Shown here: piece by piece, positions 25,482 to 34,944 of the stretch | How the letters are laid out: every line of letters begins with the position of its first letter | How positions within the stretch are numbered: position 1 is the stretch's first letter | Assembly: GCF_037151175.1 (NCBI RefSeq) | Contig: NZ_JBBCOR010000006.1 | Location: 217,952-281,951 of the forward strand | Source: Asaia sp003994335 | GTDB lineage: Bacteria; Pseudomonadota; Alphaproteobacteria; Acetobacterales; Acetobacteraceae | DNA: 64,000 nucleotides | Reading direction: 5' to 3' | Notes under the pieces: generated by a model | Seen by the model: only the letters and a program-made list of their open reading frames with translations | Told to the model about the DNA's origin: nothing | Database searches by the model: none | Translations under genes and position numbers: made by a program

Positions 25482-26960
25482 ATGACCATGACCTGCCAAG
25501 AGCGACCCGATATCGTGCTGATCGGTGCTGGCGTCATGAGCGCCAGTTTTGCCGCCCTGATCCGGTCTCTTGATCCTGGTCTGAGCATATCGATGTTCGA
25601 GGCCCTCGACTCCTGCGCGAAGGAAAGCTCCGAGGCTTGGAACAACGCCGGGACCGGACATGCAGCCTATTGCGAGCTTAATTATACCACCCGCCGCAAG
25701 GATGGCAGTATCGATATTGCCAAGGCGCTTGACGTCAACACGGAGTTCGATCTGTCGCGTCAGCTTTGGGCTCATCTGACCCAGACGGGATGGATAGGGC
25801 ACCCGCAGAGCTTCATACGTCGCTGTCCTCATATGAGCTTTGTGCAAGGGGGGGAAAACGTCGCTTTTCTCAAGGCGCGTTACGAGGCGATGGTCAGTCA
25901 TCACTGTTTCGACACCATGCGCTATACCGAAAACCCTGAAGAGATCGCTCAATGGGCGCCGCTCATGATGGCCCGTCGTTCGTCCGGGACACCGCTGGCC
26001 GCAACACGCGTCGAGCAGGGAACCGACGTGGATTTCGGGACCCTGACCCGCACGTTGTTCAGCAGGCTGGAGCAGGAGAGCGGGGTCGATCTGCATTACC
26101 GTCACAAGGTGACGTCCCTCGACCGAGAAGCTGGTGGGCGCTGGCGCGTCAGCGTGCAGGATCTCGAGACAGGGCAGACCACGACAGTTTCAGCCGGCTT
26201 CGTGTTCGTGGGCGCAGGGGGCGCAGCTCTTGAGTTGCTCAAGGGAGCGGATCTGCCAGAGGCGCATGGCTATGCCGGTTTTCCCGTCAGCGGTTTGTTT
26301 CTGCACGCCGATAACCTCGATCTCTGCCAGCGCCATTCGGCCAAGGTATACGGCAAGGCGGCCGTTGGCTCTCCCCCCATGTCGGTGCCCCATCTTGATA
26401 CGCGTATCATCGGCGGGAGGCCCTATCTGCTATTCGGTCCCTATGCGGGCTTTACCACCAAGTTTCTCAAGTCGGGTCGTTGGAGCGATCTTCCCCGTTC
26501 GATCACCACCGATAATGCCAAGGCCATGTTCGATGTCATGGTCGATAACCGGGATCTCGTACGGTATCTTATCGGTCAGGTTCTCCAGAAGAAAACGGCC
26601 CGCTTTGATGCGCTCCGCGCGTTCTATCCTGCGGCCCGTTCCGATGACTGGCGCGTCGCGGTGGCTGGACAAAGGGTTCAGATCATCAAGAAGGAAAATG
26701 GCCGGGGTACCCTGAAATTCGGCACCGAAGTGCTTAGCACCGCCGATCACACTCTGGCTGCCGTGCTCGGCGCTTCTCCAGGTGCCTCCATCGCGGCTTC
26801 AGTCGCGTTGCAGGTGGTGCAGAAAAATTTCGCTGACCGGCTGCCTGAATGGCAGGACCGCCTTAGGGCTGTCATCCCAGGTTATGGGCTTGATCTACGC
26901 AAGGACGAAACGGCCTGTCGTGAAATCCGGGAGCGGACAGGCGCTATCCTGGGAATTTGA
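25482..26960 (+). CDS. mqo: Malate:quinone oxidoreductase
   Basis: A 492-residue FAD enzyme oxidising malate to oxaloacetate and passing electrons to quinone at the cytoplasmic face of the membrane. N-terminal 'IVLIGAGVMSASFAALI' is the FAD Rossmann motif; 'EAWNNAGTGHAAYCELNYT', 'RCPHMSFVQG', 'TDVDFGTLTR', 'FVFVGAGGAALELL' and 'LFGPYAGFTTKFLK' are MQO-specific. It replaces NAD-malate dehydrogenase in many acetic acid bacteria. ATG 25482 chosen as the first Met close to the FAD motif; the frame is open from 25395. Confidence 0.95.
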   Translation: MTMTCQERPDIVLIGAGVMSASFAALIRSLDPGLSISMFEALDSCAKESSEAWNNAGTGHAAYCELNYTTRRKDGSIDIAKALDVNTEFDLSRQLWAHLTQTGWIGHPQSFIRRCPHMSFVQGGENVAFLKARYEAMVSHHCFDTMRYTENPEEIAQWAPLMMARRSSGTPLAATRVEQGTDVDFGTLTRTLFSRLEQESGVDLHYRHKVTSLDREAGGRWRVSVQDLETGQTTTVSAGFVFVGAGGAALELLKGADLPEAHGYAGFPVSGLFLHADNLDLCQRHSAKVYGKAAVGSPPMSVPHLDTRIIGGRPYLLFGPYAGFTTKFLKSGRWSDLPRSITTDNAKAMFDVMVDNRDLVRYLIGQVLQKKTARFDALRAFYPAARSDDWRVAVAGQRVQIIKKENGRGTLKFGTEVLSTADHTLAAVLGASPGASIAASVALQVVQKNFADRLPEWQDRLRAVIPGYGLDLRKDETACREIRERTGAILGI

Positions 26961-26984
26961 TGGACGTCTAGGGGGCTTTGTCCC

Positions 26985-27006
26985 GGCGGCGCGGCAATCC
27001 GCCGCC
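26985..27006. terminator. Hairpin between convergent mqo and AI-2E transporter genes
   Basis: GGCGGCG (26985-26991) pairs with CGCCGCC (27000-27006). It sits between two convergent stops and could serve both directions, although neither side has a T-tract. Confidence 0.4.
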
Positions 27007-27026
27007 AGGAGAGTGCCCGACATATG

Positions 27027-28148
27027 CTATTCAGCTGCTGCAGGGGCTAGGGGCGCATCGCCCATGGCCTTGCCAGTGCGCATTTCCTCTTCCAGCGGTG
27101 CTGTGGCGTGATCGCCGATCGAAAGCAGCGCGGCTGTAAGCGGTGAGGCCAGGATCAGCCCCGGCACTCCAAGGATCGTCCCGAAGACGGTCTGAGAGAG
27201 AATGGCGAGCGCGGGCGGCATGTGCACGGCATGACGCTGGATGAACGGGGCCAGCACATTGCCTTCCAGAAACTGGATAACGCAGTAGAGTCCGGCCACC
27301 ATGAGCCCCGTGCGTGTTCCCTGCGAAAGGGCGATCAGCACGGCAGGGATCGCACCCAGAATGGCGCCGATATAGGGAATGAAGTTGCAAAGCCCGGCCA
27401 CGACACCGAGCGCCATGGCAAGAGGTACCCCGAGGCATGCCAGGCCAATACCGGAGGCGAGGCCGACCACGAGCATGTCGAAAGCCTGCCCCATGGTCCA
27501 GGACCAGAGTGTCGCTCCAGCGGTCAGCATGAGATTGCGCGCCATCGGGCGATGGCTCTCAGGCACGAGGCGCAACATGCCATCCACATAGATGGCGGGA
27601 GACATGGCGAAATAAAGCCCCGCGATCAGGATCACGGCGATGGTGCCCAGCAGACCAAAGGCGCTGCTGAGAAGGCCAGTGACCGAATTGGCGATTCCGG
27701 CTCCTAGAGAGGGGCCGCTGCTCTGCTCATTGCCACCGAGCGACTTGGGCAGATGATCGAGCGCAAATTGGCCCCAGGCGCTCGTACCCATCTGGTCGCG
27801 CACTTGGCCGTACTGGGTGATGAGCGCCTGTTTGAGCTTGACGAACTGATCGCCGATCTGGGGGCCGCTGAAGAAGAAAAGGGCGGCAATCGCCACAAGG
27901 ATCAGTAGCGCCACCAAACCGACAGCGAGCTGATAGGGCATGCGGGCCTTGTCCCGCAGCAGACGCGCAAGCCCGTGCAAAATAACCGCAAAGAGCGTGG
28001 AGGCGAACACAACCATCAGAACGTCGCCAATGAGCCATACCGCAAGGACGACGACAGTGATGATGAGCGTGAAGCGCAGGATACGAAAGATCTGCAGTAA
28101 TTCGCGCCCGGCGGTCGGGGCGTCTTTGGCTTGGGATTCGGACATCAT
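27027..28148 (-). CDS. AI-2E family transporter (PerM-like membrane protein)
   Basis: About 373 residues with eight predicted transmembrane helices: pairs at the N-terminus (FTLIITVVVLAVWLIGDVLMVVFAS) and near 65, a loop region 'FSGPQIGDQFVKLKQAL', then helices from 165 on and the family motif 'PYIGAILGAIPAVLIALSQG..QFLEGNVLAPFIQRHAVHMPPA'. The family name comes from quorum-signal export claims, but most members have other or unknown substrates. Start placed at 28148 (MMSES); M at 28166 is possible. Confidence 0.85.
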   Translation of the reverse strand: MMSESQAKDAPTAGRELLQIFRILRFTLIITVVVLAVWLIGDVLMVVFASTLFAVILHGLARLLRDKARMPYQLAVGLVALLILVAIAALFFFSGPQIGDQFVKLKQALITQYGQVRDQMGTSAWGQFALDHLPKSLGGNEQSSGPSLGAGIANSVTGLLSSAFGLLGTIAVILIAGLYFAMSPAIYVDGMLRLVPESHRPMARNLMLTAGATLWSWTMGQAFDMLVVGLASGIGLACLGVPLAMALGVVAGLCNFIPYIGAILGAIPAVLIALSQGTRTGLMVAGLYCVIQFLEGNVLAPFIQRHAVHMPPALAILSQTVFGTILGVPGLILASPLTAALLSIGDHATAPLEEEMRTGKAMGDAPLAPAAAE

Positions 28149-28189
28149 TTCCCGCTCTCGATACATTGATGACACTGTAACGATATTCG

Positions 28190-30082
28190 TCAGTTCTGGT
28201 TCGCGGCCTCGATCTCGGCTTCGGCCGCCAGCCATCGCTCCTCTGCGGCAGATTCTTCGAGCTTCAGCGCCCCAAGTCGGGTGTTGAGTTTGGTAATTTC
28301 GCCGGAATCGCTCTTTTCGTACAAGGCAGGGTCGGCAAGCCGCGCCTCGATCTTCAAGCGTTCCTTGCCGAGCTGCTCCATGAGGTGCTCGGCTGCTTTT
28401 GCTTCCTTGCGCAGCGGCGCGAGCGCCTTGCGTTGCTCGGCCCGGTCGCGTCGTACTTCCTTGCGGCCAGCATTCTCGGAGTCGCCCTCTGTCCTGGTGT
28501 CGCTTGCGGCTTTTCGTGCGCGTTCCACAAGCCAGTTTCGGTAACCGTCCATGTCGTCATCGAACGGGGTGATGGTGCCGTCATCCACGAGCCAAAGGCG
28601 ATCGGCTACCGATTCAACCAGATGGGCGTCATGACTGATCAGCACGACGGCGCCTTCGAAGTCACACAAGGCGCGTATCAACGCGTCGCGGGCATCGAGG
28701 TCGAGATGGTTGGTCGGTTCGTCAAGCAGAAGCAGATGCGGGGCATTGCGTGTCGCGAGCGCAAGGAGCAGACGCGCCTTCTCACCACCCGAGAGATCCC
28801 GCACACGGGATTCAGCCTTGCCAGCATCAAGCCCGAACCGGTCGAGTTGGGCCCGAACCGCGACGGGGGGCGCCTCTGGCATGGCGCGGCTCATATGGTC
28901 GATCGGGGTGTCTCCCGGGATCAGTTCGTCTCCCTGATGCTGGGCGAAATACCCGATACGCAGGCGCGGCGAATGCTGCATCGATCCGCTCATCGGTTCG
29001 AGCCGTCCTGCCAGAAGCTTGGCAAACGTTGATTTCCCCTTACCGTTCTGACCGAGGAGGGCGATGCGGTCATCCAGATCGAGGCGGCAGGACAGGTTGG
29101 AGAGGACGGACTTGCCCTCATAGCCTACCGTTACCCTGTCAAGCATGAGCATCGGGGGCGGCAGGGGCGCAGGCTCTGGAAAGGAAAAACGCGTCGGGCT
29201 GTCCTCAACGACTGAGTCGATCTGAGGCAGGCGTGCCAGGGCCTTGAGGCGCGCCTGCGCCTGCCGCGCCTTCGTCGCCTTCGCCCGAAACCGGTCGACG
29301 AAGGACTGCATATGGGCGCGCTGGGCAGCAAGACGTTCCGCCGCGCGGTTCTGCTGTAACGCCTGCTCGGTGCGGATACGGACGAACTCGTTATAGCCGC
29401 CTGGTGTCAGGCTGAGCTTTCCCTTGTCGAGATGGGCAATCGAGTCGACCACGCTGTCGAGCAGGGACCGGTCATGGCTGACTACGATAGCCGCGCCGGG
29501 AAAACTCTTCAGCCAGTTTTCCAGCCAGATTGTCGCTTCGATATCGAGATGGTTCGTCGGCTCGTCGAGCAGGAGGAGATCCGGATTGAGGAAGAGGGCG
29601 GTGGCCAGTGCGACGCGCATGCGCCATCCTCCCGAAAAGGAGGAGACCGGTCGGAGTTGGGCCGCATGATCGAAACCGAGCCCCGACAGGATGCTTGCTG
29701 CGCGCGACGGGGCGGAATGGGCGTCAATCGCCAGGAGACGCTCATGGATGTCTGCCATTGTGGCGTGATCAGTTGTCGTCTCGGCCTCGTGCAGCAGACG
29801 CGCGCGTTCGAGATCGCCTGCCAGGACGGTCTCGATCAGCGAGGCATCGCCTTCGGGCGTTTCCTGCTTGACGCGCCCCATCGTCGCCCGGTTTGAGAGC
29901 TGGATCGCCCCCCCATCGGGGTGGATGTCGCCCGCAATTGCAGCGAGGAGGGTGGACTTCCCCGCACCATTTCGCCCGACCAGGCCGACCTTGCGTCCGG
30001 GATCGATACTGAGCGAGGCCGTGTCGAGCAGCACACGCCCGGCGATGCGCAGTGTCAGATCGGTGATGGTCAGCAGGCTCAC
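28190..30082 (-). CDS. ABC-F family ATP-binding protein
   Basis: A 630-residue soluble protein with two ABC domains and no membrane part. Domain 1: Walker A 'GRNGAGKST', signature 'FSGGW', Walker B 'LLLLDEPTNHLD'. A charged linker (about 240-290, the P-site-interacting arm) precedes domain 2 with 'GQNGKGKST', 'LSGGE' and a second 'DEPTNHLD'. The C-terminus is a coiled coil rich in Lys/Glu. The layout is closest to YheS-type ABC-F proteins that act on ribosomes. The gene ends 41 bp before the AI-2E gene starts, so they may be co-transcribed. Confidence 0.92.
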   Translation of the reverse strand: MSLLTITDLTLRIAGRVLLDTASLSIDPGRKVGLVGRNGAGKSTLLAAIAGDIHPDGGAIQLSNRATMGRVKQETPEGDASLIETVLAGDLERARLLHEAETTTDHATMADIHERLLAIDAHSAPSRAASILSGLGFDHAAQLRPVSSFSGGWRMRVALATALFLNPDLLLLDEPTNHLDIEATIWLENWLKSFPGAAIVVSHDRSLLDSVVDSIAHLDKGKLSLTPGGYNEFVRIRTEQALQQNRAAERLAAQRAHMQSFVDRFRAKATKARQAQARLKALARLPQIDSVVEDSPTRFSFPEPAPLPPPMLMLDRVTVGYEGKSVLSNLSCRLDLDDRIALLGQNGKGKSTFAKLLAGRLEPMSGSMQHSPRLRIGYFAQHQGDELIPGDTPIDHMSRAMPEAPPVAVRAQLDRFGLDAGKAESRVRDLSGGEKARLLLALATRNAPHLLLLDEPTNHLDLDARDALIRALCDFEGAVVLISHDAHLVESVADRLWLVDDGTITPFDDDMDGYRNWLVERARKAASDTRTEGDSENAGRKEVRRDRAEQRKALAPLRKEAKAAEHLMEQLGKERLKIEARLADPALYEKSDSGEITKLNTRLGALKLEESAAEERWLAAEAEIEAANQN

Positions 30083-30199
30083 GGGATTTCCTCAGGCAGG
30101 ATGGACGTGTTTTGATGCCAAGCGGACTATCAGGAGTTGTCGTTTTGCTCTAGGGGAGGGGCGTCCAACGCTTTTCTTTTTTAATGCTGGAGATGCCCC

Positions 30200-30622
30200 A
30201 TGGCTCTGGAACGCACCCTTTCGATCATCAAGCCTGACGCAACCCGTCGCAACCTGACCGGCAAGATCAATGCCGTCTTCGAGGAAGCCGGTCTGCGCAT
30301 TGTCGCCCAGAAGCGTATCAAGCTGACGGAAGATCAGGCCAAGGCATTCTACGCCGTTCACGCCGAGCGTCCGTTCTACGGCAGCCTCGTTTCCTCCATG
30401 CTGGCAGAGCCGGTGGTGGTGCAGGTGCTGCAGGGCGACAACGCTGTTGCGCATCATCGCGAAGTCATGGGCGCCACCAACCCGGCTCAGGCTGCTGATG
30501 GTACCGTGCGCAAGCTGTATGCCGAGAGCATTGAAGCCAATTCCGTGCATGGCTCCGACAGCCTTGAGAATGCGAAGAACGAGATCGCATTCTTCTTCGC
30601 CGAGACGGAGATCCTGCCGTAA
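30200..30622 (+). CDS. ndk: Nucleoside diphosphate kinase
   Basis: A 140-residue enzyme equalising NTP pools. It has 'ERTLSIIKPDATRRN' at the N-terminus and catalytic His117 in 'NSVHGSDS'. Divergent from the ABC-F gene with a 117-bp spacer containing a T-rich stretch just before the ribosome-binding site. Followed by a strong terminator. Confidence 0.97.
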   Translation: MALERTLSIIKPDATRRNLTGKINAVFEEAGLRIVAQKRIKLTEDQAKAFYAVHAERPFYGSLVSSMLAEPVVVQVLQGDNAVAHHREVMGATNPAQAADGTVRKLYAESIEANSVHGSDSLENAKNEIAFFFAETEILP

Positions 30623-30645
30623 GGCTGCGTGACCTCACGGCGTTG

Positions 30646-30671
30646 AAAGGCGGCCTTCGGGCCGCCTTTTT
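30646..30671 (+). terminator. Rho-independent terminator of ndk
   Basis: AAAGGCGGCC (30646-30655), loop TTCG, GGCCGCCTTT (30660-30669) running into a T-run. The strongest canonical terminator in the window. Confidence 0.92.
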
Positions 30672-30918
30672 CGTATTCTGCTCATCCCAAACCACCCGTC
30701 ATCATGAACTTTCCGATCATGATCGATCCTCAAAGGCGATATTCGCGCCGTGTTTTCGGATGCTATCGTCAGGAAATACTTACTATTAACGCCCAAAGTT
30801 TATAGTAGGAAGAAAATTATCTACCAGACCGGTCATCCGCGAAGCACTCGGGTAACGGTAGTGCTAGAATTGACCAGCTAATGTTGCCAGTTCGTAGTGA
30901 TGGGGTAGAGACTATAGA

Positions 30919-31404
30919 ATGATACATTATTTTGCCAAAATGGATCAAGAAAATTCGTCTATAGAAAACTCGGATACTGGGAATATCATCCAGTTTCCAA
31001 CGAAAAATAGCCATAGGCGGAATGACACTTCAGTAATAGAGGACCCGTGCATCACTGTTACGGATGAGTTCGGCCGGCATCTTGACCGGCTGGGGATGTC
31101 CGGTGACGAATGTTGTTATATACTTTTACCCGCAAGCCAGACTCTTCTCTTCGAGTTTCCCCAGCTTCCCGTCGTCGATGCCGATGGTCGGCCCATCCCC
31201 TGTGTGGCGATCAGGAAGATTGTGCTCTCCGAGCCGGAAGCCGTGACGGAAATCGATTGTCTACCGGGGTCATCGACCGGCTCAAGTGCAGAGTCAGCGT
31301 GCGGGATGTATTGGATCGAGCGCGGAAAACAGTTGCATCTTCACAGGCATTCGCCGGATCAGGTTGCGTTGCTGGCGCTGAAGCTGGAACTCGTACGCGG
31401 TTGA
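30919..31404 (+). CDS. Hypothetical protein
   Basis: A 161-residue ORF with a hydrophilic, AT-rich N-terminus and a more typical GC-rich C-terminal half. It has no signal peptide or membrane helix. 'IEDPCITVTDEFGRHLDRLGM' and 'LHLHRHSPDQVALLALKLEL' are predicted helix/strand pieces; I do not recognise a family. Start could be 30919 or M at 30940. The 5' shift in base use suggests either a young N-terminal extension or a later true start. Confidence 0.5.
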   Translation: MIHYFAKMDQENSSIENSDTGNIIQFPTKNSHRRNDTSVIEDPCITVTDEFGRHLDRLGMSGDECCYILLPASQTLLFEFPQLPVVDADGRPIPCVAIRKIVLSEPEAVTEIDCLPGSSTGSSAESACGMYWIERGKQLHLHRHSPDQVALLALKLELVRG

Positions 31405-31480
31405 GATCTGCCTGACATTCCTGCCTGGTACTCTCATCACGCGTCAAATGAAGCAACGGGCGCGCATGGCAGGATCGGCC

Positions 31481-32425
31481 TTATACGGGCGGGGTGCTGA
31501 CGGAGGTTGTTCGTCCGGTGATTGCGCGCCATGGACGCCCATCGATCGCGGCCAGGCCCGATCCGATCAGGATGAGTCCAGCAATGGCATACCAGCGAAT
31601 GGTCTCGCCAAGAAACGCTGTGCCGAGAAGCAAGGCCATGACGGGCAGAAGAAAGGTCACGAGGGACAGATTGGTCGCCCCGGTCGTGCTGAGAAGCCGA
31701 AAATAGAGAATGAATGCGAGCGCTGTGCTGAGGAAGGCGATCCCGGCGAAGGCCCAGGCGACCGAGGCGCTGGGTGTCGGCAGTGTCCAGGGGCGGTCGA
31801 TGATGAGAGAAAAAGGCAGCACGACCAGCGCGCTGGCGCTGAGCTGTCCGGTTGCGATTTTTATGGGGGCCAGTTTTCTGAAACGGCGTGCGTAGACCCC
31901 CCCAAATCCGTAGCTTAAAGCCGCAGCCAGACAAGCGAGCTCGCCGATAAGAGGGTGCTGGGCGTTCGTGTTGAATAGGGCTGGACCGATCAGCACCGCT
32001 ACGCCGCAGAATCCCGTGATGATTCCGACGATCTTGCCCCAACGCAGCTTCTCGTCATGTGTGAGGAAATGCGCAACGATTATGGTGAAGACGGGGGTGG
32101 ATGCGTTGAGAATTGCAGCGACACCGCTGGATATACGCGTCTCGCCAAAGGCGATAGCGGTGAAAGGGATGACATTATTGAGTGTGCCGAGCAGGGCAAG
32201 CTGTCCCCACCAGGACCGGTCGATCTGAAGCGGATCGCGCCGAACGAGCAGAAGGAGATTGAGCGCCATTGCCGCCAGACCCACACGCCCCAGAACCACC
32301 GTGAAAGGTGGGATCGAGGCGACGAGAACCTTGAAAAAAAAGAAAGACCCGCCCCAAAGCAAGGCCAGTACCAGGAGGAGCGACCACTCCGCGAGACCCA
32401 TTCCCCGTTCGTGGTGACGATTCAT
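31481..32425 (-). CDS. EamA/DMT-family transporter
   Basis: A 314-residue drug/metabolite transporter-type membrane protein with ten predicted helices in two EamA repeats. The first repeat starts 'LLLVLALLWGGSFFFFKVLVASIPPFTVVLGRVGLAA', the second near residue 145 'ACLAAALSYGFGGVYARRF' and ends with 'GTAFLGETIRWYAIAGLILIGSGLA'. The substrate is unknown. The ATG at 32425 follows an AGGAGA ribosome-binding site. Confidence 0.87.
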   Translation of the reverse strand: MNRHHERGMGLAEWSLLLVLALLWGGSFFFFKVLVASIPPFTVVLGRVGLAAMALNLLLLVRRDPLQIDRSWWGQLALLGTLNNVIPFTAIAFGETRISSGVAAILNASTPVFTIIVAHFLTHDEKLRWGKIVGIITGFCGVAVLIGPALFNTNAQHPLIGELACLAAALSYGFGGVYARRFRKLAPIKIATGQLSASALVVLPFSLIIDRPWTLPTPSASVAWAFAGIAFLSTALAFILYFRLLSTTGATNLSLVTFLLPVMALLLGTAFLGETIRWYAIAGLILIGSGLAAIDGRPWRAITGRTTSVSTPPV

Positions 32426-32608
32426 GATGGTCTCCTGTGATGGCAGCGTCGCATAAGGTGGGTAGAGCCCATATTGTGACACAGGAGCGGTCATCATGCA
32501 TCCGGACGCCCATGGGTTCAGAGCGGTAAAGGGTTGGTGATCACTGTGCTTGACTTCGTCAGGTAAGCGAGCGGAGCGTTCAGGGGTAGAGCCGGAGGGA
32601 TTCTAGTT

Positions 32609-33202
32609 TTGACGAATTGTCTTGAGGCGCTCGGCGCGCGTATCGCCATCATCGGTCCTTCGAATAGTGGCAAGTCGACACTGGGATGTCTTATCAGCCG
32701 AGCGCGCGGCATCCCTGTATATTCTCTCGACCTGATTCGCTATGAGCCGGGCGGCTTCGAGAACTTGCGGAGCATTCAGGATTTTCATGGTGATCATGCC
32801 CGGCTTCTAGCCAATCCTGGTTGGGTCATTGAGGGCAATTATTCCTCCTGTCTGCAGGAGCGGCTCGATCGCGCCACAGGCGTTATTCTTCTGGACTGCC
32901 CGAGTTGGCTCAGTGTGGGACGCTATATCCGGCGTTGCTTCCGCCCTGGCGTGCGGCCCGGGGCTTTTCCCGGGCGGGTCAGAGAACCCGTAAGGCTCGC
33001 CATGATCCGGCATATTCTCGGCGCGACACGCGATAACAGAACGCGCTATCGCCGCCTTTTCGAATCGCTGAATCTTCCCAAAATCATGCTCATGAGCCCT
33101 CGCGCCTTCAGAAAGTTCTGCGAGGGCGAAGGGCTCGTTAGCGCGGGCAGGATCGCGCGCGTCAGACGGGATCCGGATGACCGATGCCGCTCTGGGCCTT
33201 GA
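32609..33202 (+). CDS. P-loop NTPase, adenylate kinase-like (DNA topology modulation/FlaR type)
   Basis: A 197-residue protein. A P-loop near the N-terminus, 'IAIIGPSNSGKSTLG', then 'PVYSLDLIRYEPG' and 'WVIEGNYS...LDRATGVILLDCP' match the FlaR-like adenylate-kinase relatives that cluster as small nucleotide kinases. The substrate is not known. TTG start. Its last 41 bp overlap the convergent sugar-transporter gene. Confidence 0.75.
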   Translation: MTNCLEALGARIAIIGPSNSGKSTLGCLISRARGIPVYSLDLIRYEPGGFENLRSIQDFHGDHARLLANPGWVIEGNYSSCLQERLDRATGVILLDCPSWLSVGRYIRRCFRPGVRPGAFPGRVREPVRLAMIRHILGATRDNRTRYRRLFESLNLPKIMLMSPRAFRKFCEGEGLVSAGRIARVRRDPDDRCRSGP

Positions 33203-34643
33203 GGGGCCGTGATGCCGAAGCGTTGGGATTACCGAGCATGGTTTCCTCGATCTTTTCGAGAGACACACCACGGGTTTCGGGAACATAGCGCAGAACGAAA
33301 ATCATGGATCCGAGGCAAAGCAAGGCAAACAGCCACATCGAAAAAGCGCCGTGAAAGGCTTCATTCAAAGTTCTGTTGCCCGCGAGCATCGGGAAGCCCT
33401 GAGCTACCACGAAGTTCATCACCCAGTTCGAGGCGACAGCAAGGCTCATCCCGGCCGAACGGATGCGATTGGGAAAGATCTCCGATACGAGAATCCACGC
33501 GACGGGCCCCCAGGAGAGTCCAAACATCAACATGTAGAAGAGCAGACCGAACAGGGCCAGAAGGCCGGTATCCTGAGTGTATAGCGCGACCGAGGACACA
33601 AGCAGCCCAAGGGTCATGCCAAGGGAGCCCCAGAGAATGAGCGGCCGACGGCCCTTCCTGTCGACGATCCAGGCACCGATCATTCCCCCGACGAGATTGG
33701 CGACACCAATCCAGATCGTCTGGAACAGGGCATTCTGCAGGCTACCGCTTGTCGCGCTCAGCAGCATTGGGGCGTAATAGACGACGATATTGATGCCTGT
33801 GAATTGCTGTAACCCGGCGACCATCGCGCCCACAAACACGATCCAGCGTGCGCGCTTGTCTTTCAGAATCGTACCGAGTGCATGGCCCTTTCCGCCATGT
33901 CGGGACATGGACTCCCTTATCTCCGCCATGAGTGAGCGCGCATGGGCGTCATTCGAGATGCGGCTGAGCGTGCGGAAAGCGTGATCCTCACGCCCGCGGA
34001 TCATGTGCCACCGCGGTGACTCGGGAATGAGGAAGATTGTCGCGCAGAAGATCAGGCACGGCACGATCTCTGAGCCAAGCATCCAGCGCCAGCCCATCGT
34101 CTCGAGCCAGGCGGTGCTGGCGCGGGCGGCAATGAGGTAGTTCACGACGTAAACGAGCAGGGCCCCAAGAACGATGGCGAATTGCTCCATAGAAAGCGCT
34201 CTTCCGCGCATATCCTTGGGAGAGACCTCAGACATATACATGGGCGACACGGCGGAGGCGATGCCTACCGCCAGCCCGCCCAGAATACGGTAGAGCACGA
34301 ATTGCAGAAAATCCGGTGCGAGGGCGGCTCCAATCGACTGAACCGAAAACAGGATTGCGCAGACAAACAGAGCCATGCGGCGCCCCAGCGTGTGGGCAAG
34401 CCAGCCAGAGGAGAAAGCACCGATGATACAGCCAAGGATTACACTGGACACGGCCCAGCCCGTGGCGGCGTCACTGAGCTGGAAATGCGCCCTGATCGGG
34501 CCGATGGCCCCCGAGATGACGGAAGTATCATAGCCGAACAAGATTCCGCCAAGCGCAGCGACGGCACAGATCCGCAGAACGTAAGAGACGTCATGACGCT
34601 CGGATGACACGCCTATGAGCGCACTGATTCGGTTCATGGCCAT
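33162..34643 (-). CDS. MFS sugar porter
   Basis: A 493-residue twelve-helix sugar:proton symporter. All family signatures appear: 'GGILFGYDTSVISGAIG' (helix 1), G-R-R in loop 2-3, 'PESPRW' after helix 6, 'QQFTGINIVVYYAP' in helix 7, 'DRKGRRPL' in loop 8-9 and 'PETRG' after helix 12. Substrate (glucose, xylose, galactose or arabinose) cannot be told. It faces the sugar isomerase-like gene divergently, with a palindrome between. Confidence 0.92.
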   Translation of the reverse strand: MAMNRISALIGVSSERHDVSYVLRICAVAALGGILFGYDTSVISGAIGPIRAHFQLSDAATGWAVSSVILGCIIGAFSSGWLAHTLGRRMALFVCAILFSVQSIGAALAPDFLQFVLYRILGGLAVGIASAVSPMYMSEVSPKDMRGRALSMEQFAIVLGALLVYVVNYLIAARASTAWLETMGWRWMLGSEIVPCLIFCATIFLIPESPRWHMIRGREDHAFRTLSRISNDAHARSLMAEIRESMSRHGGKGHALGTILKDKRARWIVFVGAMVAGLQQFTGINIVVYYAPMLLSATSGSLQNALFQTIWIGVANLVGGMIGAWIVDRKGRRPLILWGSLGMTLGLLVSSVALYTQDTGLLALFGLLFYMLMFGLSWGPVAWILVSEIFPNRIRSAGMSLAVASNWVMNFVVAQGFPMLAGNRTLNEAFHGAFSMWLFALLCLGSMIFVLRYVPETRGVSLEKIEETMLGNPNASASRPLKAQSGIGHPDPV

Positions 34644-34858
34644 ACCCTCCGGTAACAGGCAGAGGGAAGCCTTGGGGAGGGATCATCGAAGCACCCCGGC
34701 GCAATGCGCGACCGCGGCTGAATAAGAAGAAATGCCCTGTGAGACATGGATAACCTCGAATATGACATTCATGTAACTTTCTGAGCCTAGGGCTTGGGCG
34801 CGGAAAGCGAATGGCGATTTCGATGGTTTTCCATCAAGACCTGCATGGGCCAGAGCAG

Positions 34859-34872
34859 CGTGACCGGTCACG
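34859..34872. promoter_or_regulatory. 14-bp palindrome between sugar porter and isomerase-like gene
   Basis: CGTGACCGGTCACG is a perfect palindrome placed 73 bp before the isomerase-like start and 216 bp from the porter start, in a 301-bp divergent spacer. Its position and symmetry fit an operator; the regulator is unknown. The rest of the spacer has no gene. Confidence 0.4.
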
Positions 34873-34944
34873 TTCTGAGTGGTTCGAGAAGTACGTCCCA
34901 AAGGGGCACTCCTCCCCGAAACGAAGCTCAAAGGACAAGACGTC

